64,000 nucleotides of DNA from Rutidosis leptorrhynchoides (taxonomy: Eukaryota > Streptophyta > Magnoliopsida > Asterales > Asteraceae), in NCBI RefSeq assembly GCF_046630445.1, contig NC_092337.1, positions 368,298,001-368,362,000 on the forward strand. Direction: 5' to 3'. Every line of letters starts with the position of its first letter. Position 1 is the stretch's first letter. This document shows, piece by piece, positions 37,976-52,025 of the stretch. Under the pieces are notes generated by a model. That model had not been told where the DNA came from and searched no databases. It worked only from the letters and a program-made list of their open reading frames with translations. The position numbers and the translations under genes were made by a program.

Positions 37976-38010
37976 ACTATCTAAATAATAAGAAATTTGA
38001 ATATATACAC

Positions 38011-38070
<60 letters not shown>

Positions 38071-39032
38071 AAAGATAAATAAGATATAAATATGAAATTG
38101 TTCAAATACAAATATATGTTTTAATATATAAATATACAAATGATATAGGTTCGTGAACCCGAGGCCAACCCTGCATTGTTCAATATAGTCATATGTATTT
38201 TTACTACAAAATACATTAGGTGAGTTTTCATTTGCTCCCTTTTTAAATGCTTTTGCAATATATATTTTTGGGACTGAGAATACATGCGCTTTTATAACTG
38301 TTTTACGAAATAGACACAAGTACATGAAACTACATTCTATGGTTGAATTATTAAACCGAATATGCCCCTTTTTAGTCTGGTAATCTAAAAATTAGGGAAC
38401 AGACACCCTAATTGACGCGAATCCTAAAGATAGATCTATTGAGCCCAATAAGCCCCATCCAAAGTACCGGATGCTTTAGTACTTCGAATTTATCATGTTC
38501 GAAGGGAGTCCTGGAATGATGGGGATATTCTATATGCATCTTGTTAAGGTCGGTTACCAGGTGTTCACCATATGAATGATTATTTTTTTTCTCTATGCAT
38601 GGGACGTATATTTATGAGAACTGAAAATGAAATCTTGTGGTCTATTAAAATTATGAAATGATTATTTATGATAAACTAATGAACTCACCAACCTTTTTGG
38701 TTGACACTTGAAAGCATGTTTATTCTCAGGTACGAAAGAAATCTTCCCCTGTGCATTTGCTCATTTTAGAGATATTACTTGGAGTCATTCATGACATATT
38801 TAAAAGGACGTTTCATTCGAGTTGTTGAGTTCATCAAGATTATTACTAAGTCAATTATAGTTGGATATATTATAAAATGGTATGCATGCCATCAATTTTC
38901 GATGTAAAGGAAGTTTGTCTTTTAAAAACGAATGCAATGTTTGTAAAATGTATCATATAGAGGTCAAATACCTCGCTATGTAATCATATGTTATTGTATT
39001 CGTCCTTATAGATTAGGACGGGTCGCTTCATG

Positions 39033-39044
39033 TGGTATCAGAGC
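39033..39044 (+). promoter_or_regulatory. Primer-binding site of element C
   Basis: TGGTATCAGAGC, complementary to initiator tRNA-Met, two bases after the LTR end. Confidence 0.9.
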
Positions 39045-41140
39045 GGTGGTCTTAGCGAACCAGGTCTTACATTAGTGTGTCTAACTGATAGTTGTTTAGA
39101 TGCATTAGTGAGTCTGGACTTCGACCGTGTCTGCATGTCAAAAGTTTTGCTTATCATTTCTTGTCAGAAATTACCTGCTTATCATTCTTAGTCTAGACAC
39201 GTTTTACTGCATTGACTGCATGAATAGTGTATAGACAAAAATTCATATCTTAGCGTATCTGCTACTATAGACTTTGCCTGACAACTTCCGCAAATTTCTC
39301 CGTAACTTATGGGATTTTAGTATTATATATGCATATATAAATTATGTATTGCAGGGTACTAATCTACATCCTATAATCTATTTCTTATCGAAAATCCTTC
39401 ATCTGATCGTACGAGATGAATCTCTCAACCAGTTCGAATTCCTCGGATTCCGACAGCTATTCCGATATGGAGTTTCACCTAAGCTCCGAAAGCAGTGTCA
39501 CCAGAATGAATCAACCAATCATCCATCCCCAATTCATCTGATGGGTTCGTAGTCGATTTAATCAATGGAGACGCGCAGAAGGCGATCCCTTCCACTAACC
39601 GAATTCACCTCTTGATGAAGCACCTGAAGTACTTACCGGCGAACCTGTTCGTAACACCATTTTCACCCTCATTTCCCGAATATCTCGCCAAACATAACTC
39701 AGATTCTAAACTTTCATGACCCATCCTAATCCATCCGGATGAAGTCCACATCTATTATAAACAATTCATAACAGTTGATTACATTGCGAGGTACTTGACC
39801 TCTATATGATACATTTTACAAACATTGCATTCATTTTTGAAAGACAAACATCGAAAGTTGACAAGCATGCATCACATTTTATAATATATATCAGACTATC
39901 AATGACTTAATAATAATCTTGATGAATTCAACGACTCGAATGCAACGTCTTTTGAAATATGCTATGAATGACTCCAAGTAATATCTTTAAATGAGCAAAT
40001 GCACAGCGGAAGATCTCTTTCATACCTGAGAATAAACATGCTTTAAAGTGTTAACCAAAAGATTGGTGAGTTCATTAGTTTAACATAAATAATCATTTCA
40101 TAATTTTAATAGACCACAAGGTTTCATATTTCCATTTCTCATAAACATACGTCCCATGCATAGAGACAAAAATATGATTCATATGGATTGAACACCTGGT
40201 AACCGACATTCACAATATGCATATAAGAATATCCCCATCATTCCGGGATCCTCCTTCGGACATGATATAAATTTCGAAGTACTAAAGCATCCGGTACTTT
40301 GGATGGGGCTTGTTGGGCCCGATAGATCTATCTTTAGGATTCACGTCAATTAGGGTGTCTGTTCCCTAATTCTTAGATTACCAGACTAAATAAAAAGGGG
40401 CATATTCGATTTCGATCATTCAACCATATAATGTAGTTTCAATTACTTGTGTCTATTTCGTAAAACAGTTATAAAAACAGCGCATGTATTCTCAGTCCCA
40501 AAAATATATATTGCGAAAGCATTTAAAAAGGGAATAATGAAACTCACCGTACTGTATTTTGTAGTAAAAATACATATAACGGCATTGAACAAGTGTAGGG
40601 TTGGCCTTAGATTCACGAACCTATATCATTTGTATATATATTAACACATATAATTGAAGTCGAATAAATTTATATATTATTATTAATATAACTGTTAGTC
40701 AACTAATAACTCATGTGTTTCATTATTAACTTAAATATATTTACTTTATATACTTTAAATAAATAAATAAAATTAATTTTATTAAATATAACTAACTTTT
40801 ATAATAATAATATTAATAGTAATATTGATAATAAAAATAATATAGTTGTAATAATAATAATAGTAAAAGTAATAATAATGATAGTAATAATGTCAATAAA
40901 AATAATTGTTTTATTAATAATGTTATTTTTAATGAAAATATAGTTTTAGTAAAAATGGTAATTTTAACAATAATAATAACAATAATAAAAATGATACTTT
41001 TAATATTTTTTGATAATGACAATGACAATAATAGTAGTAGTAATAATAATATCTATAATAACTATAATAATAATTTTACTAATGATGATAATAATAATGA
41101 TATTAATACTAATAATACTTATTTTAATAATAATATTGAT

Positions 41141-41142
41141 AT

Positions 41143-41216
<74 letters not shown>
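41141..41216 (+). repeat. (AAT)n microsatellite in solo LTR D
   Basis: About 25 AAT units; on the minus strand it is the ATT tail downstream of the tRNA-like block. Confidence 0.92.
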
Positions 41217-41223
<7 letters not shown>

Positions 41224-41356
41224 GTACTTAATGCTAATACTTATTATGAATCATAATAATATTAATCATATAACAACAATAATAATAACAATAATAATAA
41301 TAATAATAATAAATAATAGTAATAATAATAATAACTACCTTAGTAGGAAGAGTTTC

Positions 41357-41431
41357 AAAAAATTATACTGTGTGCGCCTAGGCTCGAACCAGGAACCTCT
41401 AGTTTTCCCTCAACAGCCTTAACCGTTCTTC
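41357..41431 (-). other. tRNA-like block in solo LTR D, antisense
   Basis: Minus-strand B-box GGTTCGAGCCT (41390-41380) with a fully paired 5-bp T stem (CCTGG/CTAGG allowing one G-T pair). The A-box region (about 41426-41411) is degenerate. A run of six T on the minus strand follows (41362-41357). The upstream TAAAAACAGAAA motif is shared with the other copies. Confidence 0.6.
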
Positions 41432-42891
41432 TATATCTATATTTCTGTTTTTATATCGCAGTCCAATATATATATACGATCCATATTTATCTATTTCTTT
41501 AACACTGCCCAGCTCATCTTCGGCCCAATAATCAAGATCATAACAGCCCATTAAATTGATGAAGCCTAAATTACAATAAATGTATCGGTGGGTATCGTTT
41601 TACCAGGAAAAAAAATAACAACAGCCAACAATTTGAGTGGGGTTCTTGAAAGTGAAGTTATGATTCACGAGCTTGTCCCACCTGCGATTTGTGTCCCGGC
41701 TCTTCTATTTTTCTTTTAATGCATTTTATAAAGAATGCTAATACATGTTTAATTTAAATTGAACAAGGTGATTTTTGGTGGTGGGGCTTGAACAAAAAGA
41801 ACGGACGGAAGAAAAGAAAAGAACACTCAACATCGAATCCCCTTTTCTTTTTTTTTTATTTGCCACCTTACCATTAAGTAACACTTGATTAATTCATATG
41901 GGGTTAGGTAATTGGAAAAGTGGTCGGCCAAAAAAAAAAAAAAATATGAGCATCAACTTGATTGCTTACTTTTGCTTCCATTAATATATGTAAGTTGTCC
42001 CCCTCAATTTGTTTACACCGATTTAAGACAACTTTAAACTATGAGCGTATTCATCTCGTTTCATCATCTATCATCTTCTTTCGTGTACCATGGTGGTAGT
42101 AGTAGCGGTTATAAACAGAAACAATCTTGGCGGTTTGCAGTCGTGATGTTGATTGAAGGTGGTTTTGGTGCTCGTAGAAGACAAGTCAAAAGTAGAGGAA
42201 TTCGATAAGAAAACAGAACCCAGAGTGGTGGTGACGGTTTTAATCTTGGGTTCACAAAAAAAAATATTTTAGAGAGAGTAGAAGGGAGGGTGGCGGTTGT
42301 TCTTGAACGTGAACAAAACCGAAAAAAAATAATTGGTGGTCGATGATGTTGATGAAGGTTTAGGTTTGATTTGGTTATCACCTATCCATTAATTCAAGGT
42401 AATATGGGTTTCCAATTATGTGTTTGTGAGGGTTACAGGCTGTTCTCCATCAGAAAATAAAATAGACGTAACACAAAGAGGTTTCTAATGGTAGTGTTTC
42501 TTTATTTTTTTTTCTTTTTTTTTTTAATTCTCTAGATGCAGTAGTGGATAGATAGTAAGTGTATAATGGAAGTTAGTACAATTAAGATAATCGATTTTTG
42601 TTTGTATTGAATTGATTTGGATGTAAAACAATCTTCTGACAGAATCAAATAAATCAAAAGAAAAATTGAATAAAATCAAATAACAAGGATCGTGACCTTC
42701 AACTGCATTTGTACGATGGATTGAGATGTTTAACAATCCAGAAGATAAAACAAATTTGAAGAATAGTCTGATGGCTAATTTCAACAACTCATACGATTTA
42801 GAAAAGTTTATATAATATATCAGCATTAAACTGTATTTCCATATATATAATTGTACATATATTTATAATTGTATTTATATTCGTGTATACC

Positions 42892-42998
<107 letters not shown>

Positions 42999-43298
42999 TC
43001 GTATCTATATTTGTTTATATTTTAATTACTGGATTTTCTTCATGTTTGATTATATATAAATCTATTTATATAGTTGTACTTATGTATATCTGTTTTATTA
43101 GGTTTTGTAATATTAATTAATGATATAAATCCATTAATAATTTTAATACGGATACTAATAATAATAGGAACATAAAATTGATAATATTAATAATTTTATC
43201 AAAATGTTACTAATAAAAATAAAACACTAATAATGATATTAGTACTAATAATAATACTAATCATAATAATATTAGTAATAATAATAATAATAATATAA

Positions 43299-43355
<57 letters not shown>

Positions 43356-43826
43356 CATCTTCATATTAATAGTTACTAATATAGATGTTAATATCGAAAT
43401 AATAATAATATTACTATGTCTACTAACATTTACATATAAATACATTTTTATTTACAAACATTGGTTCGTGAATCGTCGGGGATAGTCTGAGGTTAAATGA
43501 ATATATTGAAATAGTTCAAACATTTCGTGATTCAATATTATAAACTTTGATTATCTTGTCGATATCATGTCAAGATTAAGTTTAAATTTGGTCAAAAATT
43601 CCTGGGTCGTCACATAAACCTTATTCATCCGCTCATTCCGACCGACAATCATCTTGGAGTAATGGAAGAAGTCAACGAGCTTCGCACTCGATTAATAAAT
43701 TTGGAAAATATGGTGCAAAATTTACCAGCCTCATTAACATCACCGACACCAACAGTACCATCAGTAACAGCACCAGTACCATCAACAATCCATGCCTCAA
43801 CATCTCATTCTGTACCTCGAGTATAA

Positions 43827-46161
43827 TCATCGTTCTACATATCGTTCTACATCAATCATCTTCGTTCTTCATGGCAATTATGTAATCTCTAATGTTTTAG
43901 AGATTATGTATTCTAGTTCTAACGGTAAATCAAATGAGATTAAAATTATATTAACTCATTAAATTCATGATTACATCTGAAGAGAATATATATGTAAGTA
44001 TATTTTCATAAAGATTGTAATTAAAAATTCTTTCGTACAAACTGTTAATGATGAAAATATTTTAACGGGTAGGTAATACCCGAGAAATATTTAGATTTTA
44101 CATTAATAAGTTACACTGTACATTCTCCAAATCTGATTTAACATTCATTTACTATCCTACTTACATCTACAGAGATACGAATCCGTTCACCGCAGAATAA
44201 CCATTTTCATTCAATTTCATATTTGGATTTCGACCTATCAGAATCTAACAAGTGGCATAATGAAGAAAATATTGGACAAAAATAAAATTTGTTAGAAACA
44301 AACAAATTAACCATGAGAAAATTTTGTTAAGAATCCACGCTAACAAAATCCTAGCTAACTGTTCCTAGCTAACTGATTACATTTTATTTATCGCAGTTTA
44401 TTTATCGCAATTTAATTATTGCAATTTTATTTATCGTTATTTAATTCCTGTTATTTACTTTACGCACTTTATTTATTGTCATTTAATTTCTGTTATTTAT
44501 TTTACGCACTTTAAATATCGGGACACGTATACAAAGTTTTGACATATAATATCGACGCATCTATATATATTATTTAGAATAACCATAGACACTCTATATG
44601 CAGTAATGATAGAGTTAGCTATACAGGGTTGAGGTTGATTCTACAATAATATATATACTTTGAGTTGTGATCGAGTCTGAGACATATACGGGTCACGACA
44701 CGTATTAATTAATTCGAATATAATATATTAAACTATATATGAATTACTGGACTGTTAACTGTGGACTATCGACTGTGGACTAATAACATTGGACAATTAA
44801 AAAGAATTAAAATATTAATTATAACATATGAAACTAAACAATTCGTCAAGTTTGCCACTTGATTTCATCTTAAACCTCATTTGTATCTTGAAGATTACAA
44901 TCTGTGTTCAAACCTTTCATAACTCTTGAAAATGCCTCAATCGAAAGGATGAACTAACCGCACTTTATCTACGGAAGGAAAGATTTATGCATATAGTTAT
45001 GCACCTGAAAAACTCTCGAAAACTGAGTAAACGTTTAACACGTAGTTGTGCTAATTCCTTAGTGTTATTATTACCCAAAATAACTTGATAATTCCTTTCA
45101 AAGTAGAAAATTTTGTCACAGCTCCAGCAAGACAACTTCGACTTTTCGTTCGAAACAACTATATTATAACTTTGATATATATGCGTGCTCTTTTATTGTT
45201 ACAGGGGAACCTTTTATATTCCATCATATTATCATCAGCGTTTAATCATCTAAAAACACAATTCTCTTGAAACCACCTCGGATTGATAACCGATAATTCA
45301 GATATCGTAGCATTAAATGCAGAGGAAACAGAAAAATTGTAAATGGTCTAAACGACCAAAAGTTTGATGAGAAAGAAGAGAGTGTTGGGAACGCTCGATG
45401 AAAAAATTTGGTACTGAAAAAAAAACAGATTGAACAAACCATGAAGAAGACCAAGGTCAAATACAAGGACCATACCGTATATTCAAAGAATTCAGGTAAT
45501 CCTGGATCCAATGAAACCTTCAACGAATATCTTGCTCCGTACTCATGTTAAAATCTTGCGGAAAATCTTTCTTCATCAACCATCGAACTTAGAAATTCCA
45601 AAATATCATCATAAATATCTTCGATATTTCTGAAGATATTTTCATAAATATTCTCGTCCGAAATTATTTATCTCTTCGTGCTATCTATATTACATCATAA
45701 AGGAAACTACCTTAGTTTCTAAATTTCTCTAAAATTCGAGTTTGAATTATGAATGATTTTGAAGTAGTGTTGGAAATTGATGCATGAGTTAGTATAATAT
45801 AATGACACTTGATCAACGTAATTATATTACAGTAGGTCATGCTGAGTTTCTAATGGAACGTGATGATTCACAGATCATAACGTCATCATATGCCATGTTA
45901 CATAACTCTTTCATTCTGCTTAACTTCTGAACATATCAAGAAAGTATATTCTTGATAGTTCTATTCTCAGTGATTCTGGTAATTTGACTAATCAAATCGT
46001 GCTATTACGTTCTTTCTTGTTTAAAACATTAAGTTCATTCTAAACTTCATACTTACGAATTACGGACCATTACTCGCTTTACTAAAGGTCGAGAAGAGAA
46101 TAAAAAGGCAAAGAGCTCCAAAATATAAGAGAAAATATAAAGTTCAATAACAACACGGAGG
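43827..46161 (+). other. Interior of element C without sense coding
   Basis: Matches, on the opposite strand, about 56970-58370 of the minus-strand array. It holds repeated CGTTCTACAT motifs, an ATCTCTAATGTTTTAGAGAT inverted repeat (about 43889-43908), a polypurine-like TTTAACGGGTAGGTAA (44061-44076) far from any LTR, and a 4-unit TTTATTTATCGCA-like repeat (44386-44520). No RT, RNase H or integrase motif occurs in any frame. Confidence 0.6.
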
Positions 46162-46335
46162 CTACAAACCGTGGATATTAATACGAATAGCAATATAAAG
46201 ACACGGTATAATTAAGAATAGTATCATCCCAAGGTAATAGTAGAAGAAAACAGATTCTTCTGGTGGAAGATTGAAAAGAAGGATGACGGAAATGATAATT
46301 AGGAAAATATTAAGGATTAGAACTGGATTAAGCAT
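46162..46335 (-). CDS. Antisense 57-residue two-transmembrane protein in element C
   Basis: Complete frame on the minus strand, opposite to the retrotransposon. ATG at 46335, TAG at 46164-46162. It starts MLNPVLILN. The first hydrophobic helix covers residues about 5-22. A short loop NLPPEESVF follows, then a second helix (about 31-50) ending LIIPCLYIAI, then the basic tail RINIHGL. The same protein with one frameshift is encoded at 56794-56966. A minus-strand TATAAATT (46418-46411) lies 83 nt before the ATG, the same distance as in the other copy. No signal peptide or known domain is recognised; membrane insertion is predicted from hydrophobicity only. Antisense frames near the 3' end are known in some plant Ty3/gypsy (Tat-type) elements, but whether this one is related is open. 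Confidence 0.6.
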   Translation of the reverse strand: MLNPVLILNIFLIIISVILLFNLPPEESVFFYYYLGMILFLIIPCLYIAIRINIHGL

Positions 46336-46410
46336 TTTCACAATCTTTTGGAAGTATGAACTAAGAAAGAAAGTATAGGAATGGTGAGAATAATAGGACG
46401 GAAAAAGTTT

Positions 46411-46418
46411 AATTTATA
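46411..46418 (-). promoter_or_regulatory. Putative TATA box of the antisense two-helix gene in C
   Basis: TATAAATT on the minus strand, 83 nt upstream of the ATG at 46335. The identical octamer and spacing occur at 56711-56718 relative to 56794. Confidence 0.5.
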
Positions 46419-46747
46419 AAGGAAATATTAGACAGTGTAATCGAGACAGATCAGCGTATTTAATTATAGAGATCTTGATTTCCTTATTCGCCGAAGAATC
46501 AAATCTTTTAGATTCCGAAGATTTACTCTAAATTCCTTGAAATTTGGAAATCCACCGTGACTGCGACAAAAGTTAAATCTATATCCCAATCTTTTGTGAT
46601 AGCTTCACTCATACGCTTTGAGAAATCGAATCGTTTTATCTATATTATTCAATGATAATAAAACTTGATTTACCGACTCATATTCGTCATGAAAACATTC
46701 TTAGTGTTAGCCATGACGACCTCACTCCAATTTCGGGACAAAATTTC

Positions 46748-46763
46748 TTTAACGGGTAGGTAC
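46748..46763 (+). promoter_or_regulatory. Polypurine-tract region of element C
   Basis: TTTAACGGGTAGGTAC immediately before the 3' LTR start TGTGACGACC; shared with the other elements in the window. Confidence 0.65.
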
Positions 46764-47068
46764 TGTGACGACCCGGGAATTTCCGACTAAATTTAAACTT
46801 AAATCTTATATGATTTCGACAAGATAAGCAAAGTCAATAACGTTGAGTCTTGATAATTTTGAAACTGTTTCATATATTCAATTGGCCTTCGACCATTACC
46901 GACGATTCACGAACAATTGTTGTAAACTAATATGTATGTATGTATGTATATATATATATATATAAATAATAGTATGTATAATAAACTGAGATAATAAACT
47001 AAAATTAAATCATTAGAATTACCTAAGTAAAAATAATATACAAAATAAATAAGTGTAATTAAAATGAA

Positions 47069-47166
<98 letters not shown>

Positions 47167-47366
47167 TATATATAATTTATAATTAGTTGTAATATATAAA
47201 TATTATACTGAACACTAAAATTAATTAATATTATCATTAATAAGATTATTATTATCATTGTTTTAATTATTATTATAGTTTTTATTATTTATTAATAAGG
47301 TTAGTATTATTATTATTAATATAATTATTGTTATTATCATTGATATTATCATTATTAATATTAGTA

Positions 47367-47414
<48 letters not shown>

Positions 47415-48501
47415 GTATTCTTATCAAAATTAATAATATTAATGGATTTTAATAATAAATTAATATCAATAATTTACTTAAATATTACAATTATATAAAA
47501 ATAGATATACTCAGTATATAAATGTAAAACAGATATACTCCGAATATAATGTTATATACAGATATGATCGGTATTATTTTTATTTGGATTATTATTATTA
47601 ATATAATTTTAATTATTAATTATTTGTAATTATATAAAAACAAACGTATGACTCCAAACCTACTTCTTTTCACTTTCAAACTGTATAGAATTTTGTTTAT
47701 TGTCTGCTTGATTGACATAACGAGTCCAGATGGAAACAAATTCAGTTGAAAGTATCGATCAACTTTTATATTTTTTTCTTATTTATTTTATTTGTTCCTG
47801 TTTAATTATTCTTATGATCGATTGCTATATAAAACGATTAATGCCAGTTGTAAATAATACTATATGACTTACATTATCAATTAACCATTACAAAAACCCT
47901 TTACAGTCTTCAAAGTGATCGAATTAAATCAGAATTGGGGAAGAACACAGCAGGTACCCCTGTTCTTGATTATTTTTACCAAAAACTCGAATTTGATTGA
48001 ATTTTCAAAAAGTAAAAATGCAGATAGGTTAGGATTATTTTACTTAATCTATCTGCAAAATATCATATGCTAATTCTTTCTATCGATTTCCAATTCTTGA
48101 GTCAAAGTTTCTGAAATAAAAAGTCAAACATTGTTTTTCCATCGAATTCATGTCATCTGTTATGATTCAAAGTAAATTGATGATTGGGAAAGTTTCTAAA
48201 AGTGATTTGCAAACTATTTTGTATAGAAGTCGTGGATTAAAACGGTCTCTAAAATCAAAATCAAGTTTAAGTTCATGTCATAAGGAAAAACGCTGTAACT
48301 GGATGTTTTTTTTTAATTTCTTTTCTGTTATATTAATTTACACATATTCTAAATGTTCTTGTTTCAAATTATACAACTCAAATTAAACTAGTAACTAGTG
48401 ATTATAATTGGTTTTGGATTTGGTCGATTGAATTTTAAAGAAGAAGATGAATAATTTTAAGACCGGTTATAATATTTAGTTATGGGATAAAAACAAAAAA
48501 G

Positions 48502-48584
48502 CAGGTTGGTTCAGTTGGTTAGCGTGTTTGTGATTTAGCGAGAGGTCACGGGTTCGAGCCCGGGCGTGAACATCTATTTTTTTT
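48502..48584 (+). other. tRNA-like block in the 3' LTR of C
   Basis: A-box-like TGGTTCAGTTGG (48507-48518), B-box GGTTCGAGCCC (48551-48561), and a run of eight T (48577-48584). Same organisation as the 5' LTR copy. Confidence 0.7.
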
Positions 48585-48763
48585 AAAGCTTGTTAAGGTA
48601 GTTTTCAAATTTTAAAAATTATTATTATTATTATTATTGTTGTTATTATTTTTATTATTATGATTGTTATAATTATTGTTAATCTAATTATTATTACTAG
48701 TATTATTATTCAATGTTATTAATATCATTATTATTAACTTAATTATCATTAATAGAATACATA

Positions 48764-48821
<58 letters not shown>

Positions 48822-49395
48822 GATTACAATTATTATTATTAAATATTCATTAATATTGTTATTATTATTATTATTGTTATCTATATCAAAATTAATAAAA
48901 GTATTTTTATTAAAATTTTAGAATTATTAGTATTACTAATATAGGAACTTCTATTATCACTATGATTAAGATTATTATTACTGTTATGAAAATAATACAC
49001 ATTATTATCATTTTATAAATATTAGTATTAATATCATTCTAAATTTAGTAGTATTATCATTATGTATTATTATTGTCAATATCATTATGATCAATATAAT
49101 TAAATAATTATAGGTAGTAATATTAATAATATGAGTATCATTATAATTATATTATTAAAAATTATTATCCTAACTATTATTAGTAATAAATTTTTCTATA
49201 AATATTATTATTATTAGTATTGTTATTATTGATATTATCATTATAATCAGATACAATTTTCATTACTATTATTAATATTATTTTACCAAATAAACATTTT
49301 GTATATAAAAACATTTATAAAGTAACAATACATATAAGTATGTACTAATGATATTAATGACTTTTACATAAATATACATATATAACAAATTAATA

Positions 49396-49567
<172 letters not shown>

Positions 49568-49601
49568 CTATCTAAATAATAAGAAATTTGAATATATACA
49601 C

Positions 49602-49691
<90 letters not shown>

Positions 49692-50655
49692 AAAGATAAA
49701 TAAGATATAAATATGAAATTGTTCAATTACAAATATATGTTTTAATATATAAATATACAAATGATATATGTTCGTGAATCTGAGACCAACCCTGCATTGT
49801 TCAATATAGTCATATGTATTTTTACTACAAAATACATTAGGTGAGTTTTCATTTGCTCCCTTTTTAAATGCTTTTGCAATATATATTTTTGAGACTGAGA
49901 ATACATGCGCTTTTATAACTGTTTTACGAAATAGACACAAGTACGTGAAACTACATTCTATGGTTGAATTATTAAACCGAATATGCCCCTTTTTAGTCTG
50001 GTAATCTAAGAATTAGGGAACAGAGACCCTAATTGATGTGAATCCTAAAGATAGATCTATTGGGCCCAAAAAGCCCCATCCAAAGTACCGGATGCTTTAG
50101 TACTTCGAATTTATCATGTCCGAAGGGAGTCCCGGAATGATGGGGATATTCTATATGCATCTTGTTAAGGTCGGTTACTAGGTGTTCACCATATGAATGA
50201 TTATTTTTGTCTCTATGCATGGGACGTATATTTATGAGAACTGAAAATGAAATCTTGTGGTCTATTAAAATTATGAAATGATTATTTATGATAAACTAAT
50301 GAACTCACCAACCTTTTTGGTTGACACTTGAAAGCATGTTTATTCTCAGGTACGAAAGAAATATTTAGCTGTGCATTTGCTCATTTTAGAGATATTACTT
50401 GGAGTCATTCATGACATATTTCAAAAGACGTTGCATTCGAGTCGTTGAGTTCATCAAGATTATTACTAATTCAATTATAGTTGGATATATTATGAAATGG
50501 TATGCATGCCGTCAATTTTCGATGTAAAGGAAGTTTGTCTTTTAAAAACGAATACAATGGTTGTAAAATGTATCGTATAGAGGTCAAATACCTCGCTATG
50601 TAATCATATGTTATTGTATTCGTCCTTATGGATTATGACGGGTCGCTTCATGGTA

Positions 50656-50778
50656 CTTCATTGATTTCAATTAAACTAAAAGGAACAGAAAATTATAATG
50701 TTTGGAGTAGGGCTTTGATTTTGGCTTTAAATACTAAAAATAAAAGAGGTTTTGTTGATGGAACTTGTGAAAGAGCTA
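50656..50778 (+). pseudogene. Copia element J gag, continued and truncated
   Basis: Directly after the TGGTA duplication the frame from 35233 resumes: SLISIKLKGTENYNVWSRAL, LALNTKNKRGFVDGTCERA, the conserved copia gag block. It stops matching at about 50778, where a LINE fragment on the other strand begins. J has no visible pol or 3' LTR in this window. Confidence 0.85.
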
Positions 50779-51110
50779 CATAACAACGTAGCAACATTCC
50801 CAATAATCCCAATAATCCGCTCCTTCTTAATCTTCCCGATCTGAGCAACAGTAGCAACACTCCCAATAATCCGTAGCAACAGTACCAAAGAGCACATAAC
50901 AACGTAGCAACAGTCCCAATAATCCGCTCCTTCTTAATCTTCCCGATCTGAAAACCTTCAAACCAGCTTAAGAAAGACTCCCATGAGGCAAAACTAGGCA
51001 TGTTGCAGTTTAGCGAAACTCGAATCTTGACCCAAAGCACCTTAGCAAACGAACAATTAAAGAAAATATGACCATTAGTCTTCGTCCCATTAATTTTCAT
51101 ATTTATATTC
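50779..51110 (-). mobile_element. LINE fragment (RT zinc-binding region), antisense, with internal duplications
   Basis: The minus-strand translation includes HIFFNCSFAKVLW, SFASWESFLSWFEGF and ERIIGTVATLLCALW (50885-51078), like the zf-RVT region at the end of plant LINE ORF2. The block AACGTAGCAACA...CCCAATAATCCGCTCC occurs twice (about 50787 and 50898), a local duplication that leads into the junction with J gag. Confidence 0.7.
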
Positions 51111-52017
51111 ATATCCAATATTCATTCATTTAGATCACCATATCCTCTTTAAATGGATCGGATCGAATGGATATCAATCTGATCAGATGTTAATTTTCAT
51201 CTACCATATGTGTACTGGTGTAGACATACGTTCCATATATATGCATCGAATTTAAAATTTGAAATAAATAAGTTACTTCCTATAATCAAATGCTGTGTTT
51301 CTCATAGCTAGACGAAACACTAGACAGCACAAAACGTGCCAGTACCACTCCAATTAGTTTCATGTACGATATTATTAATTTAGATTTAGATTTGGATTTG
51401 GATTTAAATTTAAATTTAAATTTAGATTATTTTATTATTAATATTTTCTAAAAACAAACTCACATTTGCTAGACAAATAATTTCACAAATATATCAGTTT
51501 TGTTCCTCACTAGACTTCAACTCACAACCTCAAAGTTAAATAGGTCAATTTGATAGCAATAAAATAAAAACCCTCTCGTTTGTCATTAGTATAACATTAT
51601 GTGATTTCATGTATTTAGATACATATATTCACAAGTTATGTATAAAATAGAGAAAACGTCATCATAATATATTCGTAACGAAAAAGAGAAAAAAAAAAAA
51701 ACTAAAGCACCTAAAACTTGTTCCTCTCTATATGTAAGAACTTTGGAGATAAAGGAAATAGAAGGAAGTGATTAGGGTGCCTAGGGTTTTGGAGAAAGAA
51801 AATTTGGTTTAACGGTATAAAACTATAAATCATCTGATTGAGAGTGGTGTGGTGGCTTTTACACCATTTGTTTCTAAGTGAGAATGATGAGAGTAACCCG
51901 ACGTTATCCTCAACTATTAAGATTTCATCTCATGGTGGTTGAGGATGATCTTTTTAGTTTCATATTGTTGATGAGAACGAATCTAAGGATGATGGGGTTT
52001 ATCTTTGATGACCAGTA
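51111..52017. other. Intergenic sequence without a gene
   Basis: It contains a (GATTTR)n-like hexanucleotide tract (51378-51432) and otherwise no open frame or motif that I can support. Confidence 0.5.
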
Positions 52018-52025
52018 GCATTGAG

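Larger units (their letters stand above)
35234..39030 (+). repeat. 5' LTR of element C (3797 bp)
   Basis: It starts TGTGACGACCCGGG and ends GGTCGCTTCA. It contains in order a (TATG)n array (35400-35469), (TA)n arrays, long ATT-rich tracts (37049-37128 and others), a tRNA-like block (36933-37017) and more (AT)n (37902-37972, 38019-38066). It shares the motif CGATTCACGAACAATTGTT near its start with the LTRs at 55860 and 63680. Confidence 0.92.

Noticed and set aside
42109..42381. 90-codon minus-strand frame with Arg/Pro-rich sequence in solo LTR D
   Set aside because: It lies in the transcribed-leader part of an LTR, has no counterpart open in the C LTRs and no domain.
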